Source: Actinoplanes utahensis (GTDB lineage Bacteria > Actinomycetota > Actinomycetes > Mycobacteriales > Micromonosporaceae). From it: DNA of 64,000 bases. This document shows, one piece after another, positions 20,501-29,100 of the stretch. Position 1 is the first letter of the stretch. Each line of letters starts with the position of its first letter. The translations under genes were made by a program, and so were the position numbers. The stretch lies in NCBI RefSeq assembly GCF_016862455.1, contig NZ_BOMZ01000079.1, positions 62,001 through 126,000 of the forward strand, written 5' to 3'. The notes beneath the pieces were generated by a model. The model was not told the DNA's origin. It did not search any database and saw only the letters and a list, made by a program, of their open reading frames with translations.

Positions 20501-23128
20501 GAGGACGCCGACTCCTCGGCGCTGGAGAGCACCCCGGAGCCGCTGCACCCGGCCTACGTGATCTTCACGTCCGGCTCGACGGGCCGGCCCAAGGGCGTGG
20601 TGGTGCCGCACGCCGGGCTGGCCGCGATGGCCGGCACCTTCCACGAGACGCTCGGCCTGCGTCCGGGCAGCCGGATGACGCAGTTCGCGTCGCCCAGCTT
20701 CGACGTCACCATCGCCGAACTGGTCGCCACCCTGACCTGCGGGGCCACCCTGGTCGTGGTGCCGCAGGAGCAGCGGCTCGGCGAGGACTTCGCGGCGTTC
20801 GTCACCGAGCACGGCATCACCCACTTCGCGGTGCCGCCGTCCGCGCTCGGCGCGATCCCGGCCGGGAGCATCCCGGCGCACGTCACCGTGGTGACCGGCG
20901 CCGACCGGTGCCCGCCCGAGCTGGTCGAGCGGTGGGCCGCCACCAACCCCATGATCAACGCGTACGGGCCGACCGAGACCACGGTCAACGCGACGTTCTG
21001 GGAGTGCGGGCCGGGCCCGGTGCTGATCGGCCGGCCGGACCACGACCGGACCGCGTACGTGCTGGACCACCGGTTGCGGCCGGTGCCGCCCGGCGTGCCC
21101 GGCGAGCTGTACCTGGGCGGGGCGGGCCTGGCCCGCGGCTACCTGGGCCAGCCGGGCCTGACCGCGCAGCGCTTCGTCGCCGACCCGTTCGGTGCGCCGG
21201 GCAGCCGCCTCTACCGCACCGGCGACGTGGTGCGCTGGGTGGACGGGCAGCTGGAGTTCCTGGGCCGCGCCGACGAGCAGGTCAAGATCCGCGGCTTCCG
21301 GATCGAGCTCGGCGAGATCGAGTCCGTGCTGCGGGCGCATCCCGCCGTCGAGCAGGTGGCGGTGGTGGTCCGGCCGGCACCCGGCGCCGTCTCCGAGGAG
21401 CCGGGACAGCGTTCCGGATCAGCCGGGCAACGGCACCTGGTCGCGTACGTCGTGGGGAAGGCCGACGGGCTGCGCGAGCATGTGGCGGCGGCGCTGCCGG
21501 ACTACATGGTCCCGGCCGCGTTCGTGGCGCTGGACGAGCTGCCGCTCAACGCGGCCGGCAAGGTGGACGCCAAGCGCCTGCCCGAGCCGGTCTTCGCCCC
21601 GGCCGAGACGGTGGCCGCCGAGTCCCCGCTCGAACAGCGGTTCTGCGACCTCTTCGCCGAGCTGCTGGGCCTGAGCGAGGTGGGCGCGACGGACAGCTTC
21701 TTCGCGCTCGGCGGTGACTCGATCGTCTCCATCCAGCTGGTCTCGAAGGCCCGTGCGGCCGGTCTGCGGATCTCGCCGCGGCAGGTCTTCGAGGCGAAGA
21801 CCCCGGCCGGCCTGGCCGCCGTGGCGACGGTGGACGAGGCGACGGCGGCGGAGTCGCCGGACGCCGGGCTCGGCGACGTGCCGGTGACCCCGATCGTGGG
21901 CTGGCTGCGCGGGCTCGGCGCCCCGATCGAGCGCTTCCACCAGGCGATGCTGCTGCGCGTGCCGGACGAGGTGACCGGCGACGACCTGATCCCGGCGCTG
22001 CAGGCGGTACTGGACCGGCACGACCTGCTGCGCGCCGGCTGGACCGGTGAGCGGCTGCACGTCCCGGCGCCGGGCGCCGTCGACGCGGCCACGCTGATCC
22101 GGCCGGCCGCCGGCGACCTGCACGCCGCCTACGCGGCCTCGGTGGACCGGCTCGAACCGGCGAACGGGGTCATGCTCCAGGCGGTCACCGCACCGGGCCG
22201 GCTGCTGCTGGTCGCGCACCACCTGGTGGTGGACGGCGTCTCCTGGCGGATCATCGTGCCCGACCTGCAGCAGGCCTGGGAGGCGGTGGCCGCCGGCAAG
22301 CGCCCGGACCTGGCGCCGACCGGCACCTCGTTCCGCACCTGGGCGACCGGTCTGCGGGCCGCGGCGGGCGCGCGGGCCACGGAGATGGCGTTCTGGCGCC
22401 GTACCGTCGAAGGTCTTGATCGTGTGGTCTGGCACGGCGAGACGCGGGAGCTGGTCCGGACGCTGCCGCCGGAGCGGACGGCCCCGCTGCTCACCACGGT
22501 GCCGGCGGCGGTGCACGGCAACACCCAGGACGTGCTGCTCGCCGCGCTCGCCCGCGCCCTGGCGCCCGGCGGCGACCTCGTCGTGGAGCTGGAGGGGCAC
22601 GGCCGTGAGGAGCAGGTGGTGCCCGGCGCCGACCTGTCGCGCACGGTCGGCTGGTTCACCACCACCTATCCGGTACGCGTCGGCGGTGACCTGAAGCAGG
22701 TCAAGGAGCAGTTACGGGCGGTGCCGGACAACGGCATCGGCTACGGCCTGCTGCGCGACCGGATCGGCCACGTGAACCCGCCGGTGCTCTTCAACTACCT
22801 GGGCCGGTTCACGGCCGGGGACGGCATGTGGGCGCCGCACGACGAGGATCCGGGAACGGTGCCGGACGGGATGCCGCCCGGCCACGGCCTGGACGTCACC
22901 GTGACCACGCTCGACGGCGCGGACGGCCCGACGCTGCAGGTGCACTGGTCCTGGCCGTCGGACGCACACACCGAGGCGGAGGTGCGGGGCTTCGCCGAGG
23001 CGTTCGAGGCGGCGCTGGACGCGCTCGCCGCCGGTGACCTGGACGCGGGCCTGACCCCGTCCGACCTGCTGGTTCAGCTGAGCCAGGACGAGATCGACGA
23101 CTTCGAGAACGAGTGGGGCGACCTGTGA
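8528..23128 (+). CDS. Four-module NRPS: C-A-T / C-A-T-E / C-A-T / C-A-T-E
   Basis: The 4,866-residue protein starts at GTG 8528 (GGAG 9 bases upstream), right before the first C domain. C1 (about 5-420; His-His at 135 in H-H-L-A-L-D-A) is like EntF, with M-G-R-L-G-S, V-N-V-L-P-L and R-R-H-Q-R-Y, so it should take an aryl acid from the carrier protein. A1 (456-913) has pocket D-I-L-Q-V-G-L-I-W, the glycine code; T1 Ser956. C2 (1012-1421, HHIAADE at 1127); A2 (1436-1905) pocket D-T-E-D-L-G-L-V-D; T2 Ser1948; E2 (1998-2415, HHLVVDG at 2110). C3 (2429-2845, D-acceptor type, HHLLMDG at 2554); A3 (2859-3330) same pocket as A2; T3 Ser3372. C4 (3429-3868, HHIVTDE at 3552); A4 (3883-4358) pocket D-V-A-A-V-G-A-V-N, not recognised; T4 Ser4398; E4 (4450-4840, HHLVVDG at 4564). 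The acidic A2/A3 pocket fits hydroxyornithine, ornithine or another basic residue. The tail hands over to the next NRPS, with a GTGA overlap. Confidence 0.96.
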   Translation: MTASLPLTAAQAGVWFAQQIDTTNPIFNTGAGVAIDGVLDVAALAEAGRRLVAETDVLRVRIDGPDDEPVQIIDDAITGSLTVVDLRGEADPDAAAEAWIRADLADLIDLRTGPIFRHALLRLADDRQIWFQTCHHLALDAYTFALLINRLAQLYTALAAGEQPAPATFRPLSDMVEADVAYRASEQFATDREFWSRRFADRPAVAGPAPGTATTAHSFLRAEHRLPEQVTAGLTALAAEVRATRVEALFAAVAVYLHRLTGVSDVVLGLPVMGRLGSVTAKVPGTAVNVLPLRLHVGERASIGELIASVTAELKAIRRHQRYRGEDIRRDLKLLGGDKRLVGPWVNIKPFGAALSFGGNPGHPVYRSAGPVDDLSITIDDRGDGRLGLTVDANPSLYSRQRLDEHAERLAEFLHRFATLEPARPVGTLDVVTRAEWDRLLADGAGESAGLPDATLTTLFREQVARTPDAVAVTDGASSLTYAQLDAAAAELAARLAATGARPGTIVAVCLKRSTRLLVALLAVARTGAAYLPLDPDFPAERRAMMIEDAAPVLVLTEDTELSGAGGPAPEVRVSPDAPAYVLYTSGSTGRPKGVVVTQRNLVNFLLAMRRLVPLSSADRLLAVTTVSFDISGLELYLPLLSGARVVLAPKETVQDPAVLEALVASSGATVLQATPTLWREIAGAALPGVRALVGGEALPAELADELRADTAGVTNLYGPTETTIWSTAAEITTGGTPTIGRPILNTQVYVLDAALRPVPYGVAGELYIAGDGVALGYLGRAGLTAGRFVADPFGPPGTRMYRTGDLAAWRADGTLDVLGRVDHQVKLRGFRIELGEIEAALLGHPAVTRAAVVLRDGRLVGYVVGDADPGALRTFVGDFLPDYMVPAAVLVLDELPTTPNGKLDRNALPDPVFQASAAETARTVVEEVLCGIFAEVLGLDTVGVRDDFFDLGGHSLLAARVAARVRAVLGRELTIRDVFDAPTVAGLTGLLKRSAGLPPLVALPPVERPPLSAAQRRMWFLHQLDGADPTYNLPLALTLTGPLDVAALRRAVTAVVARHEPLRTVYAVDEGVPYQVVLPAPEVEPTFVDDLAEAVRRPFDLAADLPIRAHLHRVSADEHVLLLVVHHIAADEWSLTPLLTDLVAAYRGEPLVAPALRYADFARWQAGLSLDDQREHWRSTLRDLPGPLDLPTDRPRTATPSAAGATVTVTLPDGLPAALRALCRATGTTMFMLTHAATATLLHRHGAGDDIPLGTPIAGRPDPAVDDLVGLFVNTLVLRTDLSGDPAFTELLSRVRAVDLAALAHADVPFDQVVDVAAGERRELFDVMVSYQHALPVIGEWPVRFVDTGTAKFDLSIDLAERDDDILATFEYRTSLFDRATVEALGARLIRLLTAVAANPDVRVGAVDLLGADERAALLTWSTATDRPVPAESVVDVFRRQVAATPDATAVVFGAETLTFAALASRVDALAARLVAAGAGPERVVAVQLPRSADSVIAWLAVLASGAAYLPIDVDLPAERIEFMLADAQPVVVLRDLDLAGEPPVFSAPGIHPRSAAYVLFTSGSTGRPKGVVVPHSAVTNFFHHHARVIFPALSDGRRIRVALTAALSFDTSWEGVLWLLAGHELHVVDDETRRDPWLLNDYVATRRIDFLDVTPSLADRLVAEGLLTDERHVPASLALGGEAAGAALWTALRESSTTAINLYGPTECTVDTLLAWVSDSESPSVGRPIGNTRAYVLDGSLQMVPPGVVGELYLAGAQLGRGYLNRPGLTAERFVADPFGAPGTVMYRTGDTVRWTADGSLDYVGRSDDQVKIRGFRIELAEIENVLRTFPGVEQAVVIAREGTAGTPKRLVAYVVGETDGVREHAASLLPDYMVPAAFVELDVLPTTTAGKVDRKALPAPVITAATDVAAPRTPLEQALCDLYAGLLGLPAVGVHDDFFALGGDSIVSIQLVARARAAGLRITPRQVFDRRTPAALAAVAEVATATVTDAGGTGEVPLTPILAWARDLGVDLDRYSQAMLVYAPADLTAERLRDAVQALLDTHHLLRARWTGSALEVPDARDAAGLISESDLEPAAALAAAVDRLSPRDGVMLRVVRLPERLLLVAHHLVVDGVSWRILLDDLARACAGERLTPAGTSFRTWARALPQAAAERTGELGHWLAVTEGAPVPPVPEDVAGNLTELTVEVGPEVTRALLTTLPEAYHAGVPDVLLAALALAAGRPLLVGLEGHGREEQVVPGADLTRTVGWFTTEYPAAIDTAGVAGAAAIKRVKEQLRAAPDHGIGYGLLRHLTDSGLDGRRHPEILVNYLGRFDGSTGQPFSPAPELPAPAVTVDADIPVHYPISVNAGTVDGPDGPVLRMRVSYLPHRAPSVADLIDRWVGALTALVREPGPGGRTPSDFPLLDLRQHEVEELERRVPGLVDAWPLSPLQAGIHFLSSFSTDSADVYLVQEQFELTGPLDVERLHAAMDALLARYPNLRGAVHDLGRGPIQAIPAEVTVPWRHVDLTGGGDLTALLAADRAERFDLSAPPLLRVTLVTTAPDRHLMVFTQHHLLMDGWSGPLAIRDLFTFYAGGNPPAVRPYTDHLAWLARQDTAASDAAWGAALAGVEEPTLVAPDATGAAVPRVAEAFLPIEGLTAVARSRGITLNTVIQGVWAVLLGQVTGRGDVVAGATVSGRPADLPGAETMVGLFINTIPVRVQPSPADTWASLLTRLQAEQAELLEHQHVGLTDLHRIAGLPRLFDTLTVFESYPVDSSELAAGSGLTVRAGIPLDATHYPLSLVVIPEDRLRLRLEYRPDLYTEDAAAELLGRVVRLLESVAADPDRRLASVSALDSAELAALEAWNETASPVPAESVIDVFRRQVAATPDAPALVFENETLTFAALSDRVDAVAARLVAAGAGPERTVAVLLPRSADSVVAWLAVLASGAAYLPIDVDLPAERIEFMLADAAPVVVLRSLDLAGDGGAPPARIDPRSAAYVLYTSGSTGRPKGVVVPHSAVTNFFHHHAQVIFPALSDGRRIRVALTAALSFDTSWEGVLWLLAGHELHVVGDEARRDPRMLNDYVALNKIDFLDVTPSLADRLVAEGLLTDERHVPASLALGGEAAGAALWTALRESPTTAINLYGPTECTVDTLLAWVSDSASPLVGRPIGNTRAYVLDGALRPAPPGVAGELYLAGAQLGRGYLNRPGLTAERFVADPFGAPGTVMYRTGDVVRWTSEGSLDYVGRADDQVKIRGFRIELGEIENVLRTFPGVEQAVVIAREGSAGTAKRLVAYVVGAELDGLREHAASLLPDYMVPAAFVELDTLPTTTAGKVDRKALPEPDFAAFTVTAAPRTPVEEVLCGLYADLLGLPAIGVHDDFFALGGHSLLATSLAARIRGTLGAAVTIRAIFEAPTVAGLARRLTEAADPRPALTAREHGDRLPVSFAQRRLWFHDRLNGPSAAYNVAFAQTLTGPLDVPALTAALGDVVARHDSLRTVFGDEDGQPYARLLPADGTPLAVVRCIPERLDALLAEAGGEPFDLARGPLLRATLFVTGEQEATLLLLLHHIVTDEWSEGRLMSDLGIAYAARQAGTAPGWTPLPVQYADYALWQRDLLGDPADPDSRAARQAAFWRDALAGAPEELALPTDRPRPPVPSHTGGIVTFDVPGTVHQRLRGLARETGTTAFMVVQAATAVLLSRLGAGDDIPLGSPLAGRDEEVLDDLAGFFVNTLVLRTDVSGDPTFRDLVTRVRAADLAAFAHADLPFERLVEAVNPERSAARNPLFQTMLAYQHVPAEVPGLPGLTVTSRPIDTGTAQFDLGIVVTERHGVDGLAGAVEYAADLYDRDSAALLAARLVRLLDELTAAPDRPIGTAGLLTPDERAAVLAAGRGRVVGHPAGTLPTLFAAQARRTPEAVALVDGAISYTYAELDARTNRVARALRARGAGPERIVLVSLPRSADLIVAELAVSKAGAAYLPLEPGQPAERLAAIVDAARPVLTLDGELPEDADSSALESTPEPLHPAYVIFTSGSTGRPKGVVVPHAGLAAMAGTFHETLGLRPGSRMTQFASPSFDVTIAELVATLTCGATLVVVPQEQRLGEDFAAFVTEHGITHFAVPPSALGAIPAGSIPAHVTVVTGADRCPPELVERWAATNPMINAYGPTETTVNATFWECGPGPVLIGRPDHDRTAYVLDHRLRPVPPGVPGELYLGGAGLARGYLGQPGLTAQRFVADPFGAPGSRLYRTGDVVRWVDGQLEFLGRADEQVKIRGFRIELGEIESVLRAHPAVEQVAVVVRPAPGAVSEEPGQRSGSAGQRHLVAYVVGKADGLREHVAAALPDYMVPAAFVALDELPLNAAGKVDAKRLPEPVFAPAETVAAESPLEQRFCDLFAELLGLSEVGATDSFFALGGDSIVSIQLVSKARAAGLRISPRQVFEAKTPAGLAAVATVDEATAAESPDAGLGDVPVTPIVGWLRGLGAPIERFHQAMLLRVPDEVTGDDLIPALQAVLDRHDLLRAGWTGERLHVPAPGAVDAATLIRPAAGDLHAAYAASVDRLEPANGVMLQAVTAPGRLLLVAHHLVVDGVSWRIIVPDLQQAWEAVAAGKRPDLAPTGTSFRTWATGLRAAAGARATEMAFWRRTVEGLDRVVWHGETRELVRTLPPERTAPLLTTVPAAVHGNTQDVLLAALARALAPGGDLVVELEGHGREEQVVPGADLSRTVGWFTTTYPVRVGGDLKQVKEQLRAVPDNGIGYGLLRDRIGHVNPPVLFNYLGRFTAGDGMWAPHDEDPGTVPDGMPPGHGLDVTVTTLDGADGPTLQVHWSWPSDAHTEAEVRGFAEAFEAALDALAAGDLDAGLTPSDLLVQLSQDEIDDFENEWGDL
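12829..14240 (+). repeat. Duplicated A-domain segment, copy 1 (module 2)
   Basis: This stretch, coding for A2, is nearly identical in DNA to 17098-18510 (A3), offset by about 4.27 kb. Around the A3 core and the D-T-S-W-E specificity segment, runs of tens of bases match exactly. The flanking C domains are unrelated, so the copy is limited to the A domain. Confidence 0.85.
17098..18510 (+). repeat. Duplicated A-domain segment, copy 2 (module 3)
   Basis: Partner of 12829-14240. The pocket residues are the same in both copies, so modules 2 and 3 should load the same amino acid; only module 2 carries an E domain. Confidence 0.85.
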
Positions 23129-26100
23129 GCGACAAGCCGGCTGGACTGCAGGACATCCTGCCCCTCTCCCCGCTGCAGGAGGGCTTCTACTTCCTGTCGC
23201 AGTTCGACGACGCGGACGTCTACACCGTGCAGCAGGTCCTCGAGCTGGACGGCCCGGTCGACGCCGACCGGCTGCGGGACGCGATCGCCGGGCTGCTGGA
23301 GCGGTACCCGAACCTGCGGGCCGCGTTCCGGCCGCGCAAGACCGGCGAGCCGGTGCAGCTGATCCCGGCCAAGCTCGAGGTGCCGTTCTCGGTCGTCGAC
23401 CTGCACCCGGCGGCCCTGCCGCGGCTGCTGGACCAGGAGCGGGGGCGCCGGTTCGACCTGGCGAAGCCGCCGCTGCTGCGCTGGGTCCTGGTCCGGCTGG
23501 GGGAGGACACCCACCGGCTGGTGCTCACCGCCCATCACATCCTGCTCGACGGCTGGTCCGGTCCGCTGCTGGTGCAGGACCTGCTCGCCCTGTACGCGGG
23601 TCGGGCGCTGCCGCCCGCGCGGGCGTACCGTGACCATCTCGCCTGGGTGACCCGGCAGGACACCGCGGCGGCGCGCCGGGCGTGGGCCGCGCATCTGGCC
23701 GGCGTGGACGAGCCGACGCTGCTCGCCCCGGCACGGCCGGAGCGCCGCGCGGTCGTGCCCGTCGAGGTGTCGGCCGCGGTGCCGGCCGGGCCGCTGACCG
23801 CGTTCGCGCGGGCCCACGGCGTCACGCTGAACACCGTCGTGCAGACCCTCTGGGCGATCCTGCTGGGCCGGTTCACCGGCCGTGACGACGTGGTGTTCGG
23901 CGCCACCGTCTCCGGCCGGCCGGCGTCGCTGCCCGGCGCCGGTGAGATGGTCGGCCTCTTCATCAACACCGTCCCGGTCCGGGTGCGGCTGCACCCCGCG
24001 GACACGTTCCTCGACACGGTGCAGCGGGTGCAGGCCGAGCAGGCCGGGCTGCTGGACCACCAGCACCTGAGCCTGTCGCAGATCCAGCGGCAGGCCGGTG
24101 GCGGCACGCTCTTCGACACGCTCGTGGTCTTCGAGAGCTACCCCGTCGACGACGACTCGCTGGCGGCCTCGCAGGAGTCGGCCGGCCTGCGGATCACGGC
24201 GGTGACCGGGCGCGACGCCACCCACTATCCGGCGACGCTGACCGTGGTGCCGGACCCCGAGCGGGTGACGTTCAGCCTGGACTACCGGCCGGACGAGTTC
24301 TCCCCGGAGTGGGCGGCGAGCCTGCTGGAGCAGCTGACCGGCCTGGCGGCCACGCTGGTCGCCGACCCGTCGGCGCGGCCCGCCTCGGTCGACACCTGCC
24401 CGCCGCCGCTCGTCGGGGAGATCACGGCCGGGCCGGACGAGCCGGTGACGGACGTCTTCCGGCGGCAGGTGGCGGCAACGCCGTCGGCGACCGCGCTGGT
24501 GTCGGGCGGGTCGTCGCTCAGCTTCGCCGAGCTCGGCGCCCGGGTGGACGCGCTCGCCGCGAGCCTGGTGGCGCGGGGCGCCGGACCCGAGCGGGTGGTG
24601 GCGGTCGTGCTGCCGCGCGGGGTGGACGCCATGGTGGCGTGGCTGGCGGTGCTGGCCGCCGGGGCGGTGTACCTGCCGATCGACGCGGGCCTGCCGGCCG
24701 AGCGGATCGACTTCATGATCGCCGACGCGGGCGCGGTGGTGGTGCTGCGCGCCGGCGCCGGCGCCGAGCCCGGCCCCGCCGAACTGCCCGAGGTACGGCT
24801 GGAGAACGCGGCCTACCTGCTCTACACGTCCGGATCGACCGGCCGGCCGAAGGGCGTGGTGGCCGACCACGCCAACCTCGCCAACCTCTACGCCGCCCAG
24901 CGGGCGATCTTCCCGGCCGACCGGCGGATCCGGGCCGCGCTCACCGCCGCGCTCTGGGTGGACACCGCCTTCGAGGGCCTGCTCTGGCTGATCGCCGGCC
25001 ACGAGCTGCACCTGATCGACGACGAGACCCGGCACGACCCGGCGCTGCTGGCCGAGTACGTCGCCACCCGGCGGATCGACTACCTGGACGTCACGCCGTC
25101 CTTCGCCGAGCCGCTGCTGCCGCTGCTCACCACCGCGCCGCGGTACCTGGTGGTCGGTGGTGAGGCGACCGGCCCGGCGCTCTGGTCGAGGCTGCGGGAG
25201 ACCGGGAGCACGGTGGTCAACCTCTACGGGCCCACCGAGTGCACCGTGGACGCGCTCGTCGCGTACGCCGCCGACAGCGAGACGCCGCTGGTCGGGGGGC
25301 CGATCCGGAACACCCGCGCGTACGTGCTGGACGCGGCGCTGCGCCCGGCCGACACCGGTGAGCTCTACCTGGCCGGCGCCCACCTGACCCGCGGCTACCT
25401 GGGACGCGCCGGGCTGACCGCGACCCGGTTCGTCGCCGACCCGTTCGGTGCGCCGGGCGCCCGGATGTATCGCACCGGCGACCTGGTCCGGCGCGTCGGC
25501 GCCGGCCTGGAGTTCGTCGGCCGCACCGACGACCAGGTCAAGCTCCGTGGTTTCCGGGTCGAGCTGGGCGAGGTGCAGGCCGCGCTGGAGGCGGTGCCGG
25601 AGGTCCGGCAGGCCGCCGTGGTGGTCCGCGCGAACCGCCTGATCGGCTATGTGACCGGCGACGTCGACCCGGCGAAGCTGGCGGCGCGACTGACCCTGCC
25701 GGAGCACATGGTGCCGGCCGCTTTCGTGGTGCTCGACGCGCTGCCGCTGACCGCGGCCGGCAAGGTGGACCGCCGGGCGCTGCCGGAGCCGTCGATCAGC
25801 GTCGGCGCGGCCGCCGCCCGCAACCCGGTGGAGGAGACCCTCGCGGGCCTGTTCGCCCAGGTGCTCGGACTGCCGGCGGTCGGCGTCGAGGACGGCTTCT
25901 TCGCCCTCGGCGGCGACAGCATCCTCAGCCTCCAGCTGGTCGCTCGCGCCCGCGCCGCGGGCCTGCGGATCACCCCGCGACAGATCTTCGAGCAGCGTAC
26001 GGTCGCCGCCCTCGCAGGCGTGGCCGAGCCGGTCACCGCGCGGGCCCGTCCGGCCGTGGCGGCGACCGGCCCGGTGCCGCTGACCCCGGCCGTCGGGTGG

Positions 26101-29100
26101 CTGGCCGAGCAGGGCGTGCCGGCCCGGTTCAGCCAGTCGATGCTGTGGCGGACCCCGGCCGGGCTGACCCGTACCACGCTCACCGGGATGCTGCGCACCC
26201 TCGCGGATACCCATGAGCTGCTGCGGGCCCGCTGGGTCGGCACCCACCTGGACGTCCCGCCGCCCGGCGTGACACCGCACCTGACCGTGCTGCCCGGCGA
26301 CGCCGACGTGGAGCACGCCCGCGCCGAGGCGGTGGCCCGGCTCGACCCGGCCGCCGGGGTGATGGCCGTCGCGGTCTTCTTCGACGCGGGCGACCGGCCG
26401 GGCCGTCTGCTGCTCGTCGTGCACCACCTGGTGATCGACGGCGTCTCCTGGCGGGTGCTCGGGGACGACCTGCGCACCCTCGGCGAGGGCGGCACGCTCG
26501 CCCCGGCGCCGACCTCGTTCCGGGCCTGGGCGACCGGGCTGGCCACCGTCGACCGCACCGCCGAGACGGGGTACTGGGCCGAGGTGCTGGCCGGCGACGA
26601 GCCGCCGCTGGGCGACCGGGCCGTCGACCCGGCGATCGACACCGTCGGCGCCAGCCGGGTGGTCTCCGTGACGTTGCCGCGGCTGACCGAGGTCGCCGCG
26701 CGGTTCCGGGCGACCGTGCAGGAGGTGCTGCTCGGCGGCCTGGCGGTGGCGCTCGCTCCGCGTACCGGCGGGTCGATCCGGGTGCAGCTGGAGGGCCACG
26801 GCCGGCACGAGGAGGCCGTCCCGGGCGCCGACCTGTCCCGCACGGTCGGCTGGTTCACCACCGAGTACCCGGTTCGCCTCCAGGTGGGCCGGGAGAAGCC
26901 GTCCACCGCGGTCAAACGGGTGAAGGACCAGCTGCGGACGGTGCCGGGAGACGGGCTGGGATACGGGTTGCTGGGGCTGCCCGCCACCGCCGCCCAGGTG
27001 CTCTTCAACTATCTCGGGCGGTTCGAGGACGCCGCCGAGGGCGGCGACTGGACGGCCGTCGACGGACTCGGCGGGGACGCCGACCCGGACAGCCCGATGA
27101 CGCATGTTCTCGAGATCAACGTGGCGGAGACCGGGGGAGCGCTGACGGCGCACCTGGCGTACCCGGAGGGCGTGCTCGACCAGGCGTCGGTGGCGGAGAT
27201 CGCCGCGCGCTGGGATGCGGCGCTCACCGAACTGCGGGACGCGCCCGGCGGGCGCAGCACCGCGGACCTGCCGTTGCTGAGCCTCACCCAGGACGACGTC
27301 GACGACCTGGAGCGGCGCTACCCGGATCTGACCGACGCCTGGTCCCTCGCTCCGCTGCAGCGCGGCCTCTACTTCCTGTCGTCCTACGACGAGGCGGCGG
27401 GCGACGTCTACACCGTGCAGCAGGTCCTCGACCTGTCCGGCCCGCTGGACGCCGCACGCCTGCGGGCGGCCGCCGCGGAGCTGTTCGAGCGGCACCCCAA
27501 CCTGCGGGCCGGCTTCGTGACCAGCCCGTCCGGCGTACCGGTGCAGGTCATCCCGGCGCACGTCGAGCTGCCGTGGCGCGAGGTCGACGGCGGCGACCTG
27601 GACGAGATCCTGACCGAGGAACGCGGCCACTTCGACCTGTCCCGGCCGCCGCTGCTGCGCTGGACCCTGCTGCGGCACGGCCCGGACAAGCACCAGCTGA
27701 TCAGCACCGAGCACCACATCCTGCTGGACGGCTGGTCCGGTCCGCTGGTGGTGCAGGACCTGCTCCGCGTCTACGCCGGCGCCGCCGGGAAGACGGCACG
27801 TCCGTACCGGGAGCATCTCGCCTGGCTGGCGACCCGGGACGTCCGCGCCGCCGAGCGGGCGTGGCGGGACGCCCTGGACGGGCTGACCGAGGCGACCCGG
27901 GTGGTGCCGCCGGACGCGGGCGAGGCGGCCGGGCCCGGCTATCTCGACGCGCGGCTGCCCGATGAGCTGCGGACCCGCCTGACCGCGCTGGCCCGGGAGC
28001 GGGAGGTCACCCTCAACACCGTGGTCCAGGCCGCCTGGGGCGTGCTGCTCGGCGGGCTGACCGGCCGCGACGACGTGGTCTTCGGCGCCACCGTCTCCGG
28101 GCGCGAGTCCGGGCTGGACGGGGTCGAGGACATGATCGGCTTGTTCATCACCACCGTGCCGGTACGGGTCCGGCTGCGGACCGGGGAGCCGTGGCACGAG
28201 CTGCTCACCCGGCTGCAGGGCGAGCAGTCCCGCCTGCTCGAACACCACCACCTGGGTCTCGCCGAGATCCAGCGGGCGCACGGGCGCGGCGAGCTGTTCG
28301 ACACGCTCACCGTCTTCGAGAGCTATCCGGTGGACGCCGAGGGGCTCGCCGCCGGCGAGGCGTCGGCCGGGCTCACCATCGAGGGTGTACGCCAGCACGA
28401 CGCCACCCACTACCCGCTGACCCTGGTCGCCGGCGACGAGGACGGGCTGGTGCTCAACCTGGAGTACCGCCGCGACCTGTTCACCGCCGAGCAGGCCGGC
28501 ACCCTGCTGGACCGGCTGACCGGCATCCTGTCCGCGCTCGCCGCCGACCCGGCGCTGCCGGTCGGCCGCACCGACGTGGTGGCGCCCGCGGAGCGGCAGC
28601 GGATGCTCGTCGACTGGAACGCCGACCGCACCCCGGTCACCGCGTCGACGCTGCCGGCGATCCTGAACCGCTGGGCCGCCGAGACCCCGTCCGCGCACGC
28701 CTTGACGGTCCGCGACGAGACCCTGACCTACGCGGCGTTCGCCGCCCGGGTCAACCGGCTGGCCCGGCTGCTGATCGAGCGCGGGGCGGCGCCGGAGCGG
28801 CGGGTCGCGCTGCTGCTGCCGCGGGGCGTGGACATCGTGGTGGCGATCTGGGCGGTGCTGGCGTCCGGTGCGGCGTACGTGCCGATCGACCCGGACTACC
28901 CGGCCGACCGGATCGCGCTGATGCTGGACGACGCCGACCCGGTGCTGGTGCTCACCGATCGTGCGCACGCCGGGCTCCTTCCGGCGTCGTCGCCACGGCT
29001 GCTGGTGGAGGACGACCCCGCGGCCGGCTACGACGGCACCCCGGTGCCGACCGATCTCACCCCGGACAACGCGGCCTACGTGATCTACACGTCGGGCAGC

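Noticed and set aside
15815..21340. Very long open frame on the minus strand opposite the first NRPS
   Set aside because: Translation is Arg/Gly/His-rich with no domain; it mirrors the GC-rich third-codon pattern of the NRPS on the other strand.
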